The notes: generated by a model not told the origin, from the sequence alone. 64,000 bases of DNA from Tolypothrix tenuis PCC 7101 (GCF_002368295.1 NZ_AP018248.1:3587433-3651432), one strand, 5' to 3'. Numbered from the stretch's first letter, positions 52,834 to 62,386 are shown. Program-made: numbers and translations.

Positions 52834-53319
52834 TTACAAGTCTCGACGCGAGAGAAGAGACCACGCCCAACCCACCCCCCATTCCACAACCCCCAAACCG
52901 ACCGACCCCCACCCCACCCCAAACCATAAAGGGAGTTGGGCTACAGGTGCTGTGAGGTCAAACGTCATGTCGTTGTAGTACATCCACTCTTGCTCGTTCT
53001 TCCAGCCTACTGTTTCACCGAAAGCATCCCAAATTTTCTCGTTATATTCTCTAGTTCCACCCAGACTTTGATAAATCCGCTTTTGCACAGAAAAGCCAAA
53101 GCGCCCATTGCTGTATTTTACCCATAACTGGTCTATCGTGCGGAGGTCTTCGCAAGGAAAGTTATCAATATGTTCATCATCAAGCAAGCCTTCATTTTCT
53201 CTCCCAGCTACAGCTAGCATTACTCGCCCTGTTTCTTGATCCGCTTCTTTCCACTCCCCTGCGGCGAGTAAGTCACGCAGTCTTGTGTAGTACAGTGATT
53301 GATTGGGTGTCCATTGCAT
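52834..53319 (-). CDS. GUN4-domain protein with low-complexity C-terminus
   Basis: This 161-residue protein has a GUN4-like domain (about 8-130): YYTRLRDLLAAGEWKEADQET, FPCEDLRTIDQLWVKYSNGRFGFSVQKRIYQSLGG and WDAFGETVGW. GUN4 binds porphyrins and activates Mg-chelatase, but cyanobacteria have several extra GUN4-domain proteins of unclear role. The last 30 residues (FGVGWGSVGLGVVEWGVGWAW) are Gly/Trp/Val-rich and encoded by a strongly C-biased tract (about 52860-52925). This suggests a repeat has extended or replaced the original end. It appears monocistronic. Confidence 0.85.
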   Translation of the reverse strand: MQWTPNQSLYYTRLRDLLAAGEWKEADQETGRVMLAVAGRENEGLLDDEHIDNFPCEDLRTIDQLWVKYSNGRFGFSVQKRIYQSLGGTREYNEKIWDAFGETVGWKNEQEWMYYNDMTFDLTAPVAQLPLWFGVGWGSVGLGVVEWGVGWAWSLLSRRDL

Positions 53320-53847
53320 AGGTAGATTTGGTGGAGTTTAGGGATATTTTTTGCGTAGTATTGTAGCGTTATTCTATTATGCGTGGAATAGCTGATTTTA
53401 AATATATCGATATAGGGCTGATATTCTAGATGGATACCTGTGGTAGCGTTGCATATTTACAGGATGATTTGTCTTACACATAGATGGAGAGAAAATGATT
53501 GACCTACCGTTTTGGTAAAGGTGCGTTACGGCAGAACCTAGATATACGTGGGGTTGCAAAGATTTTTGCTGCCGTAACACACCCTTGTATATTGAAAATC
53601 AAATATGAGTCCTATTAACAATTACCAATTACCAATTATCAACAATATCGTAAGTAATTAGCTGGAATTGATATAACCCTACATCTACAGCTTTTTCAAG
53701 TAGATAAAGAACATAGATATAGACACAACAATATTGTGCCTATATCTATTATGTTTCCTGTTCTTGATTGTTGGCAGAAATTTGGCAGTTAGTTCCACTT
53801 TCAAAGAAAGTGAGATTCACTTAACTTGCTAAATTTACAATTTGGTT
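53320..53847. other. Intergenic region with repeats
   Basis: Includes a GGTGCGTTACGGCAGAACC...GCTGCCGTAACACACC inverted repeat (53520-53583) and an AGATATAGACACAACAATATTGTGCCTATATCT-type palindrome (about 53716-53748). No gene was recognised. Confidence 0.55.
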
Positions 53848-55803
53848 CTAGAAAATGAAATTCTTTGTGGTCAGATTATTGCTGGAAACGTTACCCAGTG
53901 TCAACAATTTCTGGAATTGATTGGGAGTGCTATCACCACCTGCATTAACACTCACAACCGTATTAGAACCAATTTGTTCTTTTTTCACATAACTACTGAA
54001 AGGATTAGAACTTTTAAAATTGGTGCCTTCAATAATTTTGTTGAGGTCAATTGTATCTGCTCCAGTATCAAAATATTGAATCCAATCGCCTTTTTCTGCA
54101 ATATTTTGATAGACAAATCTGTCTTTACCTCCTGAGCCATGTAAGATATCGCTACCTTTACCACCAATCAAAATATCATCACCTTCACCAGCTTGGAGAA
54201 TATCGTTACCATCACCTCCTTTAAGGATATCGTTACCATCACCCCCTTGGAGAATGTTGCTAGTTGTAACACCTTGGAGAGTGTCAGCGCCTCTAGTCCC
54301 ACGCATGAGATTAGGCCCAGACATAGTGGTGTTCATCGCAGTTGCATTTAACTGGCTAGATATCTCGAAAGCGCCAACATCTACTTTGCTATCTCGCGCC
54401 ATCCCTCGTGCGTCAATGGTGGGTATACCAGCACCTACTTTACCAGTATTAATAGCGGGGCTACCAGCTAGAAGAGGATGAACTAGCATACCTGCGATAT
54501 TTTGTAAGGTGCCAACAAGAGGGTCAACTATCCGACTACCTGAAACAACGCGACGACCTTGTTGAGGTGCTGGAAATTCAATGTTTCCACCGCCATCTTG
54601 TAGTTGATAGCCTACTTGTTTTTGTGATGCATCACCAGCATTATTGTTAGCAACTATGGAATTAGTGAGGGTGACAGCAGCAGATGGATCGCCAATCCAA
54701 ACTGCCCCACAAGCGCGTCCGGCGAAGTTATTCACAATAGTGGAATTCGTAATATTGACAGGGGCAGTTTTATCGGTATTGACAAACAGTGCGCCACCAG
54801 CATCATTGGTTACTTTATTCCCAGAAAAGGTGCTATTAATAAAATCTTTCTTTCCGCCACCATCTAACCATACAGCTCCTCCTTGTTGGTCTGATGAATT
54901 ATTGGCAAATGTAACATTACGCACTGTCAGATTATTATTTGCTCTTAACGCGCCTCCGCGAGCAACACCTTTACTACCCCAGCTGGCTGTGTTACCTATA
55001 ACTGTGCAGTTTTCCAAAAGCATCTTGTCTGCACCGTAACTATAGAGGAAGAGTGCGCCGCCTTCTCCTTTAGTTTTATTGCCTTCAAATCGACTATTCC
55101 GAATGGTAATGGCACCACCCACAGGAGTACCTGGCCCGACTGGGTCGCCTCCATCAGTAAAGACTGCACCACCGCCAATATCACCAGCTGAACTGTTATT
55201 TTGGAAGAGTGATTTGTCTACAGTTAATTTCCCTAAGAGGCTATAAATTGCACCACCATTAACACCTTTGTTATTGGTGAATTTACAAGCTTGAACAGTT
55301 AGATCGCCAGAACCTCTTGTGGCGATCGCTCCAGCACTAAAGCCAGATTTCGTTAAAGTACCATCATTGCTGTCAAAGCTGCTGTTAGTGACTACGCCTT
55401 TACCGCTATAGCCGATATTGATGGCTCCGCCTTCACCACCGCGATTGTAGTTAAATTTACAGTTATCAACTGTTATGCTGCCATAGTCAACAACTTTAAC
55501 AGCCCCACCTCTTTCGGTTGAGTAACCGTTGGAAATGCTGAGGTTCCGCAGCGTAGCATCGATATGTCTGCCTACTTCAAATATTCGTGTGGCATTATTG
55601 CCGCTAATTTTTAAATTTGCTGCGCCTGCACCATCAATTGTCAAATTCTTTGTAATGTTAAGTTGCCCACTTGTGAGTGTAATTGTTTTGTTAGCAAGAG
55701 TAGAGGCAAACTTGATAGTGTCACCTGCTTGTGCAGAGGCGATCGCAGCTCGTAAAGAACCTGCTCCGTTATCGGCAGCTGAAGTTACATTAATAATAGC
55801 CAT
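53848..55803 (-). CDS. Secreted beta-helix protein with C-terminal RTX repeats
   Basis: This 651-residue protein starts MAIINVTSAADNGAGSLRAAIASAQAGDTIKF, the usual start of cyanobacterial choice-of-anchor/parallel-beta-helix proteins. Residues about 60-440 are repeated turns with GGAI/GGAV and FxxN motifs (for example NGGAIYSLLGKLTVDKSLFQNNSS), Pmp-like. Residues about 510-570 contain five to six RTX nonapeptides (GGDGNDILKGG). RTX repeats bind Ca2+ and mark type I secretion substrates; there is no N-terminal signal peptide, in agreement. Function is probably adhesion or surface structure. The exporter is not nearby. Confidence 0.87.
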   Translation of the reverse strand: MAIINVTSAADNGAGSLRAAIASAQAGDTIKFASTLANKTITLTSGQLNITKNLTIDGAGAANLKISGNNATRIFEVGRHIDATLRNLSISNGYSTERGGAVKVVDYGSITVDNCKFNYNRGGEGGAINIGYSGKGVVTNSSFDSNDGTLTKSGFSAGAIATRGSGDLTVQACKFTNNKGVNGGAIYSLLGKLTVDKSLFQNNSSAGDIGGGAVFTDGGDPVGPGTPVGGAITIRNSRFEGNKTKGEGGALFLYSYGADKMLLENCTVIGNTASWGSKGVARGGALRANNNLTVRNVTFANNSSDQQGGAVWLDGGGKKDFINSTFSGNKVTNDAGGALFVNTDKTAPVNITNSTIVNNFAGRACGAVWIGDPSAAVTLTNSIVANNNAGDASQKQVGYQLQDGGGNIEFPAPQQGRRVVSGSRIVDPLVGTLQNIAGMLVHPLLAGSPAINTGKVGAGIPTIDARGMARDSKVDVGAFEISSQLNATAMNTTMSGPNLMRGTRGADTLQGVTTSNILQGGDGNDILKGGDGNDILQAGEGDDILIGGKGSDILHGSGGKDRFVYQNIAEKGDWIQYFDTGADTIDLNKIIEGTNFKSSNPFSSYVKKEQIGSNTVVSVNAGGDSTPNQFQKLLTLGNVSSNNLTTKNFIF

Positions 55804-56527
55804 GCTTTGAATTCCCTTATAGAACAACGGTTTGTCATCGACTATTTTGAGAAAATCACAGCTTAGTTGTGATTTATCAAAAGTCGATTCATCGTTTCAA
55901 ACGATGGGATTCAGAGCACCCTGTTTTGTAGATATCTTCGAGCTAAATTTTGAACTCCAAATAGTTGGAAATATTTAGCTCATATTTACTTAAAATTTGC
56001 TAACATCACCAATTTTCCCTGATTTACAGATGCAGCAATTCATCCTTGTGTTGATTTAGTTGATTCAACAGGATTAGCTTTATGCACATTTTATAACTTC
56101 ACCCAAACTTTTATCGCTATGATAAAATTACGTAGATTTCAGTTACCGAAGTAACTTTATCTATTTTCTTTTTTCCAGCCAAATTTACTTAGACGATGTT
56201 ACACAATTTGTGTTCTTTATGCAACCTTTATAAAAAAATAATCTGAAATTTTTATCACTAAATTGCATATTTATAGGCTATTGAGAGCAAATTAGAGAAT
56301 AACTATGTAAGAGTGAATAAAAATTAGTAGAATATCCCAAAGCGAGGAGTTAGTGATGTTTTCAGTATTTAGGTTGCCAAAAATGTTGGTTGCGATCGCA
56401 ACTCTTTGCTTAAACAAATATTGATGTAGAGTAACGTATCATTATACATCATATTCACATAGATTACCGCTTTACTGACATACTGATAATTAAAACGATA
56501 ATTCTTCTACCTCAGCCTGAGATATTG
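55804..56527. other. Long AT-rich intergenic region
   Basis: About 720 bp between two minus-strand genes. It contains a small hairpin ATCGTTTCAAACGAT (55892-55906). A tiny plus-strand frame (56356-56424, MFSVFRLPKMLVAIATLCLNKY) follows a GAGGAG ribosome-binding-like site but has no further support. The length suggests a long 5' leader or promoter region for the RTX protein. Confidence 0.5.
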
Positions 56528-57421
56528 TTAATTGTGGTGCATCAGTTCCAAATAAATATTCTCTAAACGTACAGGCTGACGGGCTATAGAATCAATGGCT
56601 ATCCCCTCGAAGCGTGCAATAATTTCCTTTAATTCCAAAGGTTCAGGTAACCAAAAGGCCAAATCGTTACCATAACGCCGATGCGTGAAACCATATTTTT
56701 CGGCGCGTGCGATCGCTTGTGCTTCAAACTCAGTCTGCATTAACACAATTTCTTGGGCTGGAATCAATGTACGTAATTCTGCTAAACTACCCTCAGCCAG
56801 AATTTGACCATTTTTCATAATTCCAATTCTCTGGCAAAGACGCTCTGCCTCATCTAATAAATGAGTTGTGAGCAAAACTGTAATTCCTTGATTTTTGAGT
56901 TGGCGGATTAATTCCCAAACTTCATATCTGGATTCAATATCTAAGCCTGTAGTCGGTTCATCTAGAATTACTAGCTGTGGTTGATGTACTAAAGCGACTG
57001 CAATATTTAATCGCCTTTGCATTCCCCCGCTGAGTGTCTCTACAGGATGTTTTGCTTTATCTAGTAAATTGACAGCTAACAGAGTTTCTCTAATTCTTTG
57101 CTGACGAGTTTGGCGGTTTAAACCGTAAATATCACCAAAAAACTGGAGATTTTCTTCACAAGATAGGGTTTTGTAGAGTAAATTTTCTTGAGGTGCAACA
57201 CCAATTATTCTTTTAGTAGCGGCGGAAATAGGCTGATTATTAATGGTAATATCACCACTGTCTGCATTCAATAAATTACAAATAATATTGATTGTTGTGG
57301 TTTTACCTGCTCCATTGGCACCTATTAAACCGTAAACTTCTCCTGGCTCAATATGCAAATTTAAATTCTGGAGAACTTGGTTTCTACCATAAGATTTATT
57401 TAAATTTTTAATAGTTAGCAT
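56528..57421 (-). CDS. ABC-2-type exporter ATP-binding subunit
   Basis: A 297-residue ATPase: Walker A GANGAGKTTT, signature LSGGMQRRLNIA, Walker B QLVILDEPTTGLD and switch TTHLLDEAERL. The C-terminal 80 residues have the DrrA/CcmA-type extension of drug or polysaccharide exporters. It is preceded by its permease gene with a 9-bp gap and is surely an operon with it. Substrate unknown. Confidence 0.93.
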   Translation of the reverse strand: MLTIKNLNKSYGRNQVLQNLNLHIEPGEVYGLIGANGAGKTTTINIICNLLNADSGDITINNQPISAATKRIIGVAPQENLLYKTLSCEENLQFFGDIYGLNRQTRQQRIRETLLAVNLLDKAKHPVETLSGGMQRRLNIAVALVHQPQLVILDEPTTGLDIESRYEVWELIRQLKNQGITVLLTTHLLDEAERLCQRIGIMKNGQILAEGSLAELRTLIPAQEIVLMQTEFEAQAIARAEKYGFTHRRYGNDLAFWLPEPLELKEIIARFEGIAIDSIARQPVRLENIYLELMHHN

Positions 57422-57430
57422 TTTTATTTT

Positions 57431-58204
57431 TTATAATCGCCTTTCTACTATCAGCATCCGCCGATAAGATAGCCAGCCACCAACAAACATAATCATAGCA
57501 AAAACCAATAAAAACCAAAAGTGTGAGCCTATATCACTGATTCCTTCACCCTTAGATGAAACTCCTACGAGGGCTTCATTCATGTGATAAATAGGATTAA
57601 ATTGAGCGATATTAATTAAAGTCGGAGGAAATAAAGCTGCTGGTAAAAAGGCTCCACCAAGGATTAACAAAGGTACTCCAAAAGCTGCTACTAAAGAGTT
57701 AACATCTTCAATACGACGTGCTAATTGTGTACCTAAAATAAAACCTAAACCCACATAGGCAATGATAGTTAATAAGATAATAATTAATCCTAATAAAATA
57801 GAGCCTTTAAAACTAGCACCCCAAAAAGCCGCAATAGTATAAATTAATATTGCCTGACCGATACCAATGCAACTATGGGCCAGAAAAATTCCCAAAAAGT
57901 AGGAAATCCCACTTAATGGAGCCAAAAAAAGCCGTTTGAGGGTTTTCTGTTCTCTTTCTGCAACAACAGTGGCGACAGTTCCACCCAAACAGCTAAAAAA
58001 CATTGCTGCACCTACCAAAGTTGAGGGTGCAGCATATTCAAAAGCAGTATTGATGGGGAGTTGTGCCCGTTCTGCTAAAATAAATCCGCTGAGAATTAAT
58101 ACTGAAATCGGGAATATACTCCAAAAAATTAAGCTGCGTCTGCGGCGCAACAGTTCAATTAGTATGCGTTGAGTTACAGCTATAATTTCACGCCAATATT
58201 TCAT
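57431..58204 (-). CDS. ABC-2-type exporter permease subunit
   Basis: A 257-residue permease starting MKYWREIIAVTQRILIELLRRRRSLIFW (ATG at 58204). The open frame extends upstream to 58342, but that part is translated repeat DNA. Six membrane segments are visible (for example SLIFWSIFPISVLILSGFIL, GLIIILLTIIAYVGLGFILGTQ and VAAFGVPLLILGGAFLPAALFP). EREQKTLKRLFLAPLSG is the conserved ABC-2 loop. It works with the ATPase encoded immediately downstream. Confidence 0.92.
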   Translation of the reverse strand: MKYWREIIAVTQRILIELLRRRRSLIFWSIFPISVLILSGFILAERAQLPINTAFEYAAPSTLVGAAMFFSCLGGTVATVVAEREQKTLKRLFLAPLSGISYFLGIFLAHSCIGIGQAILIYTIAAFWGASFKGSILLGLIIILLTIIAYVGLGFILGTQLARRIEDVNSLVAAFGVPLLILGGAFLPAALFPPTLINIAQFNPIYHMNEALVGVSSKGEGISDIGSHFWFLLVFAMIMFVGGWLSYRRMLIVERRL

Positions 58205-58364
58205 AGGAGAAGGAACAGAGAACAGTAAAACACCACATTCTAGACTTTGCTTGGTGCGTTGCGCTACGCGACAACACAACGGCAATAAAGCGGGAGGAAC
58301 ATCCACACCGCTTTTTGCCTCTCCTACGTGAATTTTAAACATTAAATATGAGTCTTATCAATAT

Positions 58365-58396
58365 AAAACGCCAGCCTGATGACAAGCTGGCGTTTT
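58365..58396 (-). terminator. Bidirectional rho-independent terminator
   Basis: AAAACGCCAGC, loop CTGATGACAA, GCTGGCGTTTT. A perfect 11-bp stem with A/T tails on both sides lies 79 bp past the GlsB-like gene stop and suits termination of that minus-strand gene. Confidence 0.85.
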
Positions 58397-58474
58397 GAAT
58401 TTATTAAATTCAGGGATAAAAATAATAAACTGAAATTCCCTGGGGTTACTAAAAAATTGACAGGTATTTTACAT

Positions 58475-58747
58475 TTACAAAGCGCTGCGGCGAGTTAGTA
58501 AGTTCCACAAGAAAACTGCAACAATTGCGCCCAGAACAGCTACTATAACACCTGTAATGCTGAGAGTTGGTGCGGCTAATGCCAGAGTTCCCGTACTGAA
58601 GAATACTCCTAAGCTACCACCAACAAATGCACCTATAATGCCTAGTAAAATTGTTCCTAAAATACCGCCGCCTTGATGACCTGGGTAGATAGCTTTAGCG
58701 ATAGCGCCAGCAATGAGTCCTAAAACAATCCAAGCAAGAATGTTCAT
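58475..58747 (-). CDS. GlsB/YeaQ/YmgE-family stress-response membrane protein
   Basis: A 90-residue protein with three membrane segments and the family pattern MNILAWIVLGLIAGAIAKAIYPGHQGGGILGTILLGIIGAFVGGSLG. The AK-x-hydrophobic-PG and glycine-rich turns are conserved in this transglycosylase-associated-protein family. Function is not known beyond stress association. It is monocistronic with a strong terminator. Confidence 0.88.
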   Translation of the reverse strand: MNILAWIVLGLIAGAIAKAIYPGHQGGGILGTILLGIIGAFVGGSLGVFFSTGTLALAAPTLSITGVIVAVLGAIVAVFLWNLLTRRSAL

Positions 58748-58879
58748 GGTTTGTAAGTCGATAAAAAACTTTTTGTTTTAACCTTTGTTGAGTTAAATCT
58801 AACACCTCAAGCTTGGCTATCATATCTACCGTCAGAACTAACTTATGCTAGCCTGGAGAAATAGCTACAATTCTAAATA

Positions 58880-60082
58880 AACCTCATCCATCTTGAAAAC
58901 TGGAGTTTTCGCAGAAAACATATTACTGTGGATAGGTGGTGTGGTAGAAAATCAAACAGGAATGCTAAAAGTAGAATGCGATCGCTGGAACCAGAGTGCC
59001 TCAATCTTAAGAGAAGAAGCCTTAAGAGCAGATCATGCTAGGACTCGTGAGCGTTTAATGGCACTGTATGAGATATGTAATGGAAAAAGTGCGACACAAG
59101 TAGGTCGAGAAACAGGACGCAATCCTCAGACAGTAATGGAGTGGGTGCATCGTTATAATCGTTCAGGTGTGGAAACACTAAAATATCAGCATACAGGCGG
59201 TTATCCCCCCCTTTTTCACCAGATATAAACTTTGCAGTCGATAGCGAAATTCGTAAAGCCCTAGAATTGGCAGCAATACCACCTCAACATAGACAACACA
59301 ATCAAGCACAACCGCCCCGTTGGACATTAAAGCGGTTAGTTACTTGGATTGAGAAGGAATTTAATCTTAAGTGTTGCCGTGAATCAGTGCGTAAAACTCT
59401 GAAAAATTTAGGTTTTTCGTGGAAAAAAGCACGTAAACTCTTGAATAAAGCTAATAGTAAAAAACGTGCTGAATTTCTGGCAAAACTTCAAAACTTACTG
59501 GATGATGCTCTCCATAATGGTCATTTACTGATTTTCATCGACGAAGCCCACATTCATCTTGATAGCGATGAAGGTTATGGTTGGTCAATCAAAGGTGAGC
59601 GTTTTTGGGTTAGTTCTAGCTCTCCACCGAAGAGAAAAAGTTTCGTTCTATGGAGTCTATGTTTACAACTATGCCAAAGTCAAGATTTTTCCTTACCTCA
59701 AGGCTGACCAATTCAATACGATTGATGTTTTAAAGCATTTGAGAACTGAATTTAGCGAGCGCGACATCACTTTAATTTGGGATGGTGCTCCTTATCATCG
59801 GGCACAAGCTGTAAAAGAAGCGTTGGAGGTTTTACAAATCAACTTGGAACCCTTGCCTGCTTATAGTCCTGACTTTATGCCTGTTGAACACTTATGGCAA
59901 TGGTTACGTGAAGATGTTACTTATCACATCTGCTATCAATCCGCTACTGAACTAATTGAACGAGTTCATGTCTTTGAACAAGATATCAATTCCAATTCCT
60001 TTGAAATTAGCGATCGCTTGTGGGTGAAAAATCATCTTGACCCTGATGAGGAAAAACTACGGTTTTCAAGTTAGACGAGGTT
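58880..60082 (+). mobile_element. IS630-family insertion sequence
   Basis: A 1203-bp element with inverted ends AACCTCATCC...TTGAAAACTGG and CCGG/CGGTTTTCAAG...GACGAGGTT (imperfect, about 25 bp). It is flanked by TA on both sides (58878-58879 and 60083-60084), the IS630/Tc1 target duplication. It contains one transposase gene broken by two frameshifts. Confidence 0.85.
58962..60074 (+). pseudogene. IS630-family transposase with two frameshifts
   Basis: The N-terminal HTH part (58962-about 59210) has ALYEICNGKSATQVGRETGRNPQTVMEWVHRY. The frame shifts by -1 at a C7T5 run (59205-59216). It continues with LKRLVTWIEKEFNLKCCRESVRKTLKNLGFSWKKARK and the first DDE part LIFIDEAHIHLDSDEGYGW. It shifts by +1 near 59620-59640 beside an A5 run and ends with IWDGAPYHRAQAVKEAL and PAYSPDFMPVEHLWQWL. 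The catalytic D-D-E is complete if both shifts are repaired. Probably inactive unless frameshifting is programmed. Confidence 0.85.
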
Positions 60083-60116
60083 TATTACCAAGATGTTTTC
60101 ACATATTATTCTAAAG

Positions 60117-60138
60117 ACAGGTGGCGACCTGTTTTTTT
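60117..60138 (+). terminator. Rho-independent terminator-like hairpin
   Basis: Perfect 6-bp stem ACAGGT/ACCTGT with a GGCG loop and seven Ts, just past the IS630 right end on the plus strand. Confidence 0.65.
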
Positions 60139-60343
60139 ATGGCAAAAATTCGGCATTTTGGCAACTTTTGCAATTTTAGCCATGTTATTGTCAAATACAT
60201 TGAGGATTGACCCAGGTTGCAACATCATAAATAGGAGCAATGAACTTTATTGTTGTTTGCCATCTACTAATCCTGACGACCTATTAAACTTATTTGTGTA
60301 TTTTTCCAGAGTACAAGGTGTATTACCGCTTTCAAGCTATCTG

Positions 60344-60364
60344 GACGGGATAATACCCGTCTTT
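60344..60364 (+). terminator. Rho-independent terminator-like hairpin
   Basis: GACGGG stem, ATAATA loop, CCCGTC stem, then TTTTATT. No convincing plus-strand gene precedes it, so its parent transcript is unknown. Confidence 0.6.
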
Positions 60365-60577
60365 TATTATGCTTTGTAGCTCATACTATTGCGCTTTAAT
60401 AATGATTAAAATACGTGGTTAGAGGATTTAGCAATGCTAAATACCTACGGAAAATAATCTATCTCAGGATTCTCGTGAATTGGTATAAATAGAGTTTGCT
60501 GAACAAGTCATAAAAAGAATTGCAACACTCTACTTAATATTGAAAAATTGGCATAAAAATCCACAAAAAAGCCAATA

Positions 60578-61273
60578 TTAAGCAGCATATAATAATGCTG
60601 GAATTTGTTCTAAAACTTTTAATGCTTTTAAAGAACCACGAATTAAATTACTAGCAGCAATAGGCTGTCGGAGTAATGTAATTGCTAAAGGTAAGGGTTT
60701 TAGCGAACCATCAGCACTAATTGCTGATGTGAGGTTAGGGATATCATGTTGACAGTCGTCGCTGACTACACGCAACATAGCTACAGAAATGCCCAACAGA
60801 TTGAAAAACTCTAACGCCGCATATCCTTCCATATCTACAACATCTGCACCTGAAATATCTGCAAGATGGCGTTTTTCTGTAGCCTTACAAATGACGCGAT
60901 CGCTTGTTAGTCCTTTGACTAAAGATATTGCTGAGTTGTGAGTGCTGAGTGCTGAGTGTAATTGAGAAGTGAAAGCGCGATCGCACTCTTGTACTTTCCC
61001 TTGATAAGTACAGTTCTCATACAGCACAATTTTGCCTACAGGGTAGTGGGGCGATAAACTGCCACACACACCCATAATTAGCACTCTCACTTCTGAATAA
61101 TTGAAAACTGTACTATTAGCTTGCAATTGATGCAAATATGTAGTTAAAGCTTTCATCCCCACAGGTATAGGCGTAACCGTCAGCGCCGTACTACTAATAG
61201 TTTTTTTAGTTTTAAAGCCTTTTATTACAGCTTTAAACTCTGCACCTTGGGGGACAAGAATTATATTGGGCAT
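60578..61273 (-). CDS. Nucleosidase/phosphorylase-superfamily protein (MTA/SAH nucleosidase-like)
   Basis: This 231-residue protein starts MPNIILVPQGAEFKAVIKGF (ATG at 61273; the seven codons upstream are translated tandem repeat). Superfamily motifs GVCGSLSPHYPVGKIVLYE, VDMEGYAALEFF and LRVVSDD are visible. It could cleave methylthioadenosine, SAH or adenosylhopane-type substrates (HpnG-like). It follows a ferritin-like gene on the same strand after a 93-bp repeat-filled gap. Exact substrate unknown. Confidence 0.78.
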   Translation of the reverse strand: MPNIILVPQGAEFKAVIKGFKTKKTISSTALTVTPIPVGMKALTTYLHQLQANSTVFNYSEVRVLIMGVCGSLSPHYPVGKIVLYENCTYQGKVQECDRAFTSQLHSALSTHNSAISLVKGLTSDRVICKATEKRHLADISGADVVDMEGYAALEFFNLLGISVAMLRVVSDDCQHDIPNLTSAISADGSLKPLPLAITLLRQPIAASNLIRGSLKALKVLEQIPALLYAA

Positions 61274-61390
61274 TGGGTATTGGGCATTGGGCATTGGGTT
61301 TTTGGTAATAGCTAATTGGTAATTGGTAATGAAGATTTCGCCTCTGCTTCCTCTGCTTCCTCATCCCTATTCCCCAGTCCCCAATCCCCA
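61256..61390. repeat. Short tandem repeats between two minus-strand genes
   Basis: ATTGGGC/ATTGGGT units (61265-61300), GGTAATT units (61305-61330) and CCCCAATC units (61375-61395). They extend into both flanking reading frames and supply the last residues (GTGDWGLGTGE) of the ferritin-like protein. Confidence 0.85.
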
Positions 61391-62233
61391 ATCTCCAGTC
61401 CCCTCAACCTGTTTGCGGGGAATGAATTGCAAAGTGCGTAATGCCATCCTAGCTAGCTTGGGCATTAATTCTGGCTTGAGCAATCGGGAATCATACTTAC
61501 TCATACGCAGGTGATTTTCTTGGATACATACACTCAGAAACTTTTCTAAGGTGAGGTCGTCGGTGAAAGTACTAGCCCCGGTAGCGGTGAAACCAGTACC
61601 ACTGGGATCGGCATCGCCAAAGGCAGTAATTAAATTACTGAGTGCTTTGCCATAATACCAGCCTGTTTTTGTGGTTCGCAGTGGCAAAAAACCTTGATGG
61701 CGTTGAATTTGGATATAGGTAAACCAGTTGACAAAAAACACAATATGACGTGCTTCTTCGTCTAAAATTGGATCGAAAATTGTGAAGAGTGCTTCAGGGA
61801 AGACTTTAGCGTTACGGGCAATACCAAATAGCCCAAAGGCGAAGAAGGAATCTAGACATTCTTCAAAACCAAAGGTTATGAAGGCTGGCTCAATATTTGC
61901 TGATATCTCAACTGGGGGGCGTTCTGGCATTTCAATGCCATAGCGATCAATGAGTTTTTTAATTAAACGGGCGTGACGCGATTCTTCTTTTCCTTGGAGA
62001 GCGATCGCTTCATGCAATAAAGGATCGGTGACAGTGGCAGCATAACTGCTCACCATGACACCAGCTTCTCTTTCAATATCTAGGGCTTTCTCCCAAAAAG
62101 GAATCCCTCGCAGGCGCGCCAAATCTGTATCATTTAAATCGGGCCAAGGGAGATGCTCAGGCTCATACTCCAAGTGAGTATCTAAAAAACTGCGGCAGAA
62201 TAGTTCTTTATGTTCAATAGAGCCAAGTTTCAT
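61367..62233 (-). CDS. Ferritin-like diiron protein
   Basis: This 288-residue protein has ligands in four helices: LDIEREAGVMVSSYAA (about 52-67), KEESRHARLIKKL (E-x2-H, about 83-95), FGFEECLDSFFAFGLFG and LDEEARHIVFFVNWF (E-x2-H, about 158-172). The pattern matches ribonucleotide-reductase-R2/oxidase-type carboxylate proteins. The last 12 residues come from tandem-repeat DNA, so the C-terminus is probably extended. It diverges from the RND gene and precedes the nucleosidase gene. Reaction unknown. Confidence 0.78.
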   Translation of the reverse strand: MKLGSIEHKELFCRSFLDTHLEYEPEHLPWPDLNDTDLARLRGIPFWEKALDIEREAGVMVSSYAATVTDPLLHEAIALQGKEESRHARLIKKLIDRYGIEMPERPPVEISANIEPAFITFGFEECLDSFFAFGLFGIARNAKVFPEALFTIFDPILDEEARHIVFFVNWFTYIQIQRHQGFLPLRTTKTGWYYGKALSNLITAFGDADPSGTGFTATGASTFTDDLTLEKFLSVCIQENHLRMSKYDSRLLKPELMPKLARMALRTLQFIPRKQVEGTGDWGLGTGE

Positions 62234-62386
62234 ATCTGAAATTCCCTGATGTATTTAATAATTCACTATTTCAGGATGGTGAAATTAAGCAATATTGCTG
62301 TCTGGCTATAGATATAACTCGCAAACTTTGGGTGTTGTACTGTAGCATGACTAATAATTGTGTCACCCGCACGATGATTTTCCAAG

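Larger units (their letters stand above)
60085..60577. other. Intergenic region with two terminator-like hairpins
   Basis: Holds ACAGGT-GGCG-ACCTGT followed by a T-run (60117-60138) and GACGGG...CCCGTC followed by TTTT (60344-60364). A 73-codon frame between them (60158-60379) reads into the second hairpin and is not supported as a gene. Confidence 0.55.

Noticed and set aside
58893..60074. Programmed -1 frameshift at C7T5 as the normal way to express the IS630 transposase
   Set aside because: The run does not form a classical slippery heptamer in the zero frame, and a second, opposite shift downstream points to decay or sequence error.
60158..60379. 73-codon plus-strand frame between two terminator-like hairpins
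   Set aside because: It runs through the second hairpin, has no ribosome-binding site and no recognisable protein pattern.
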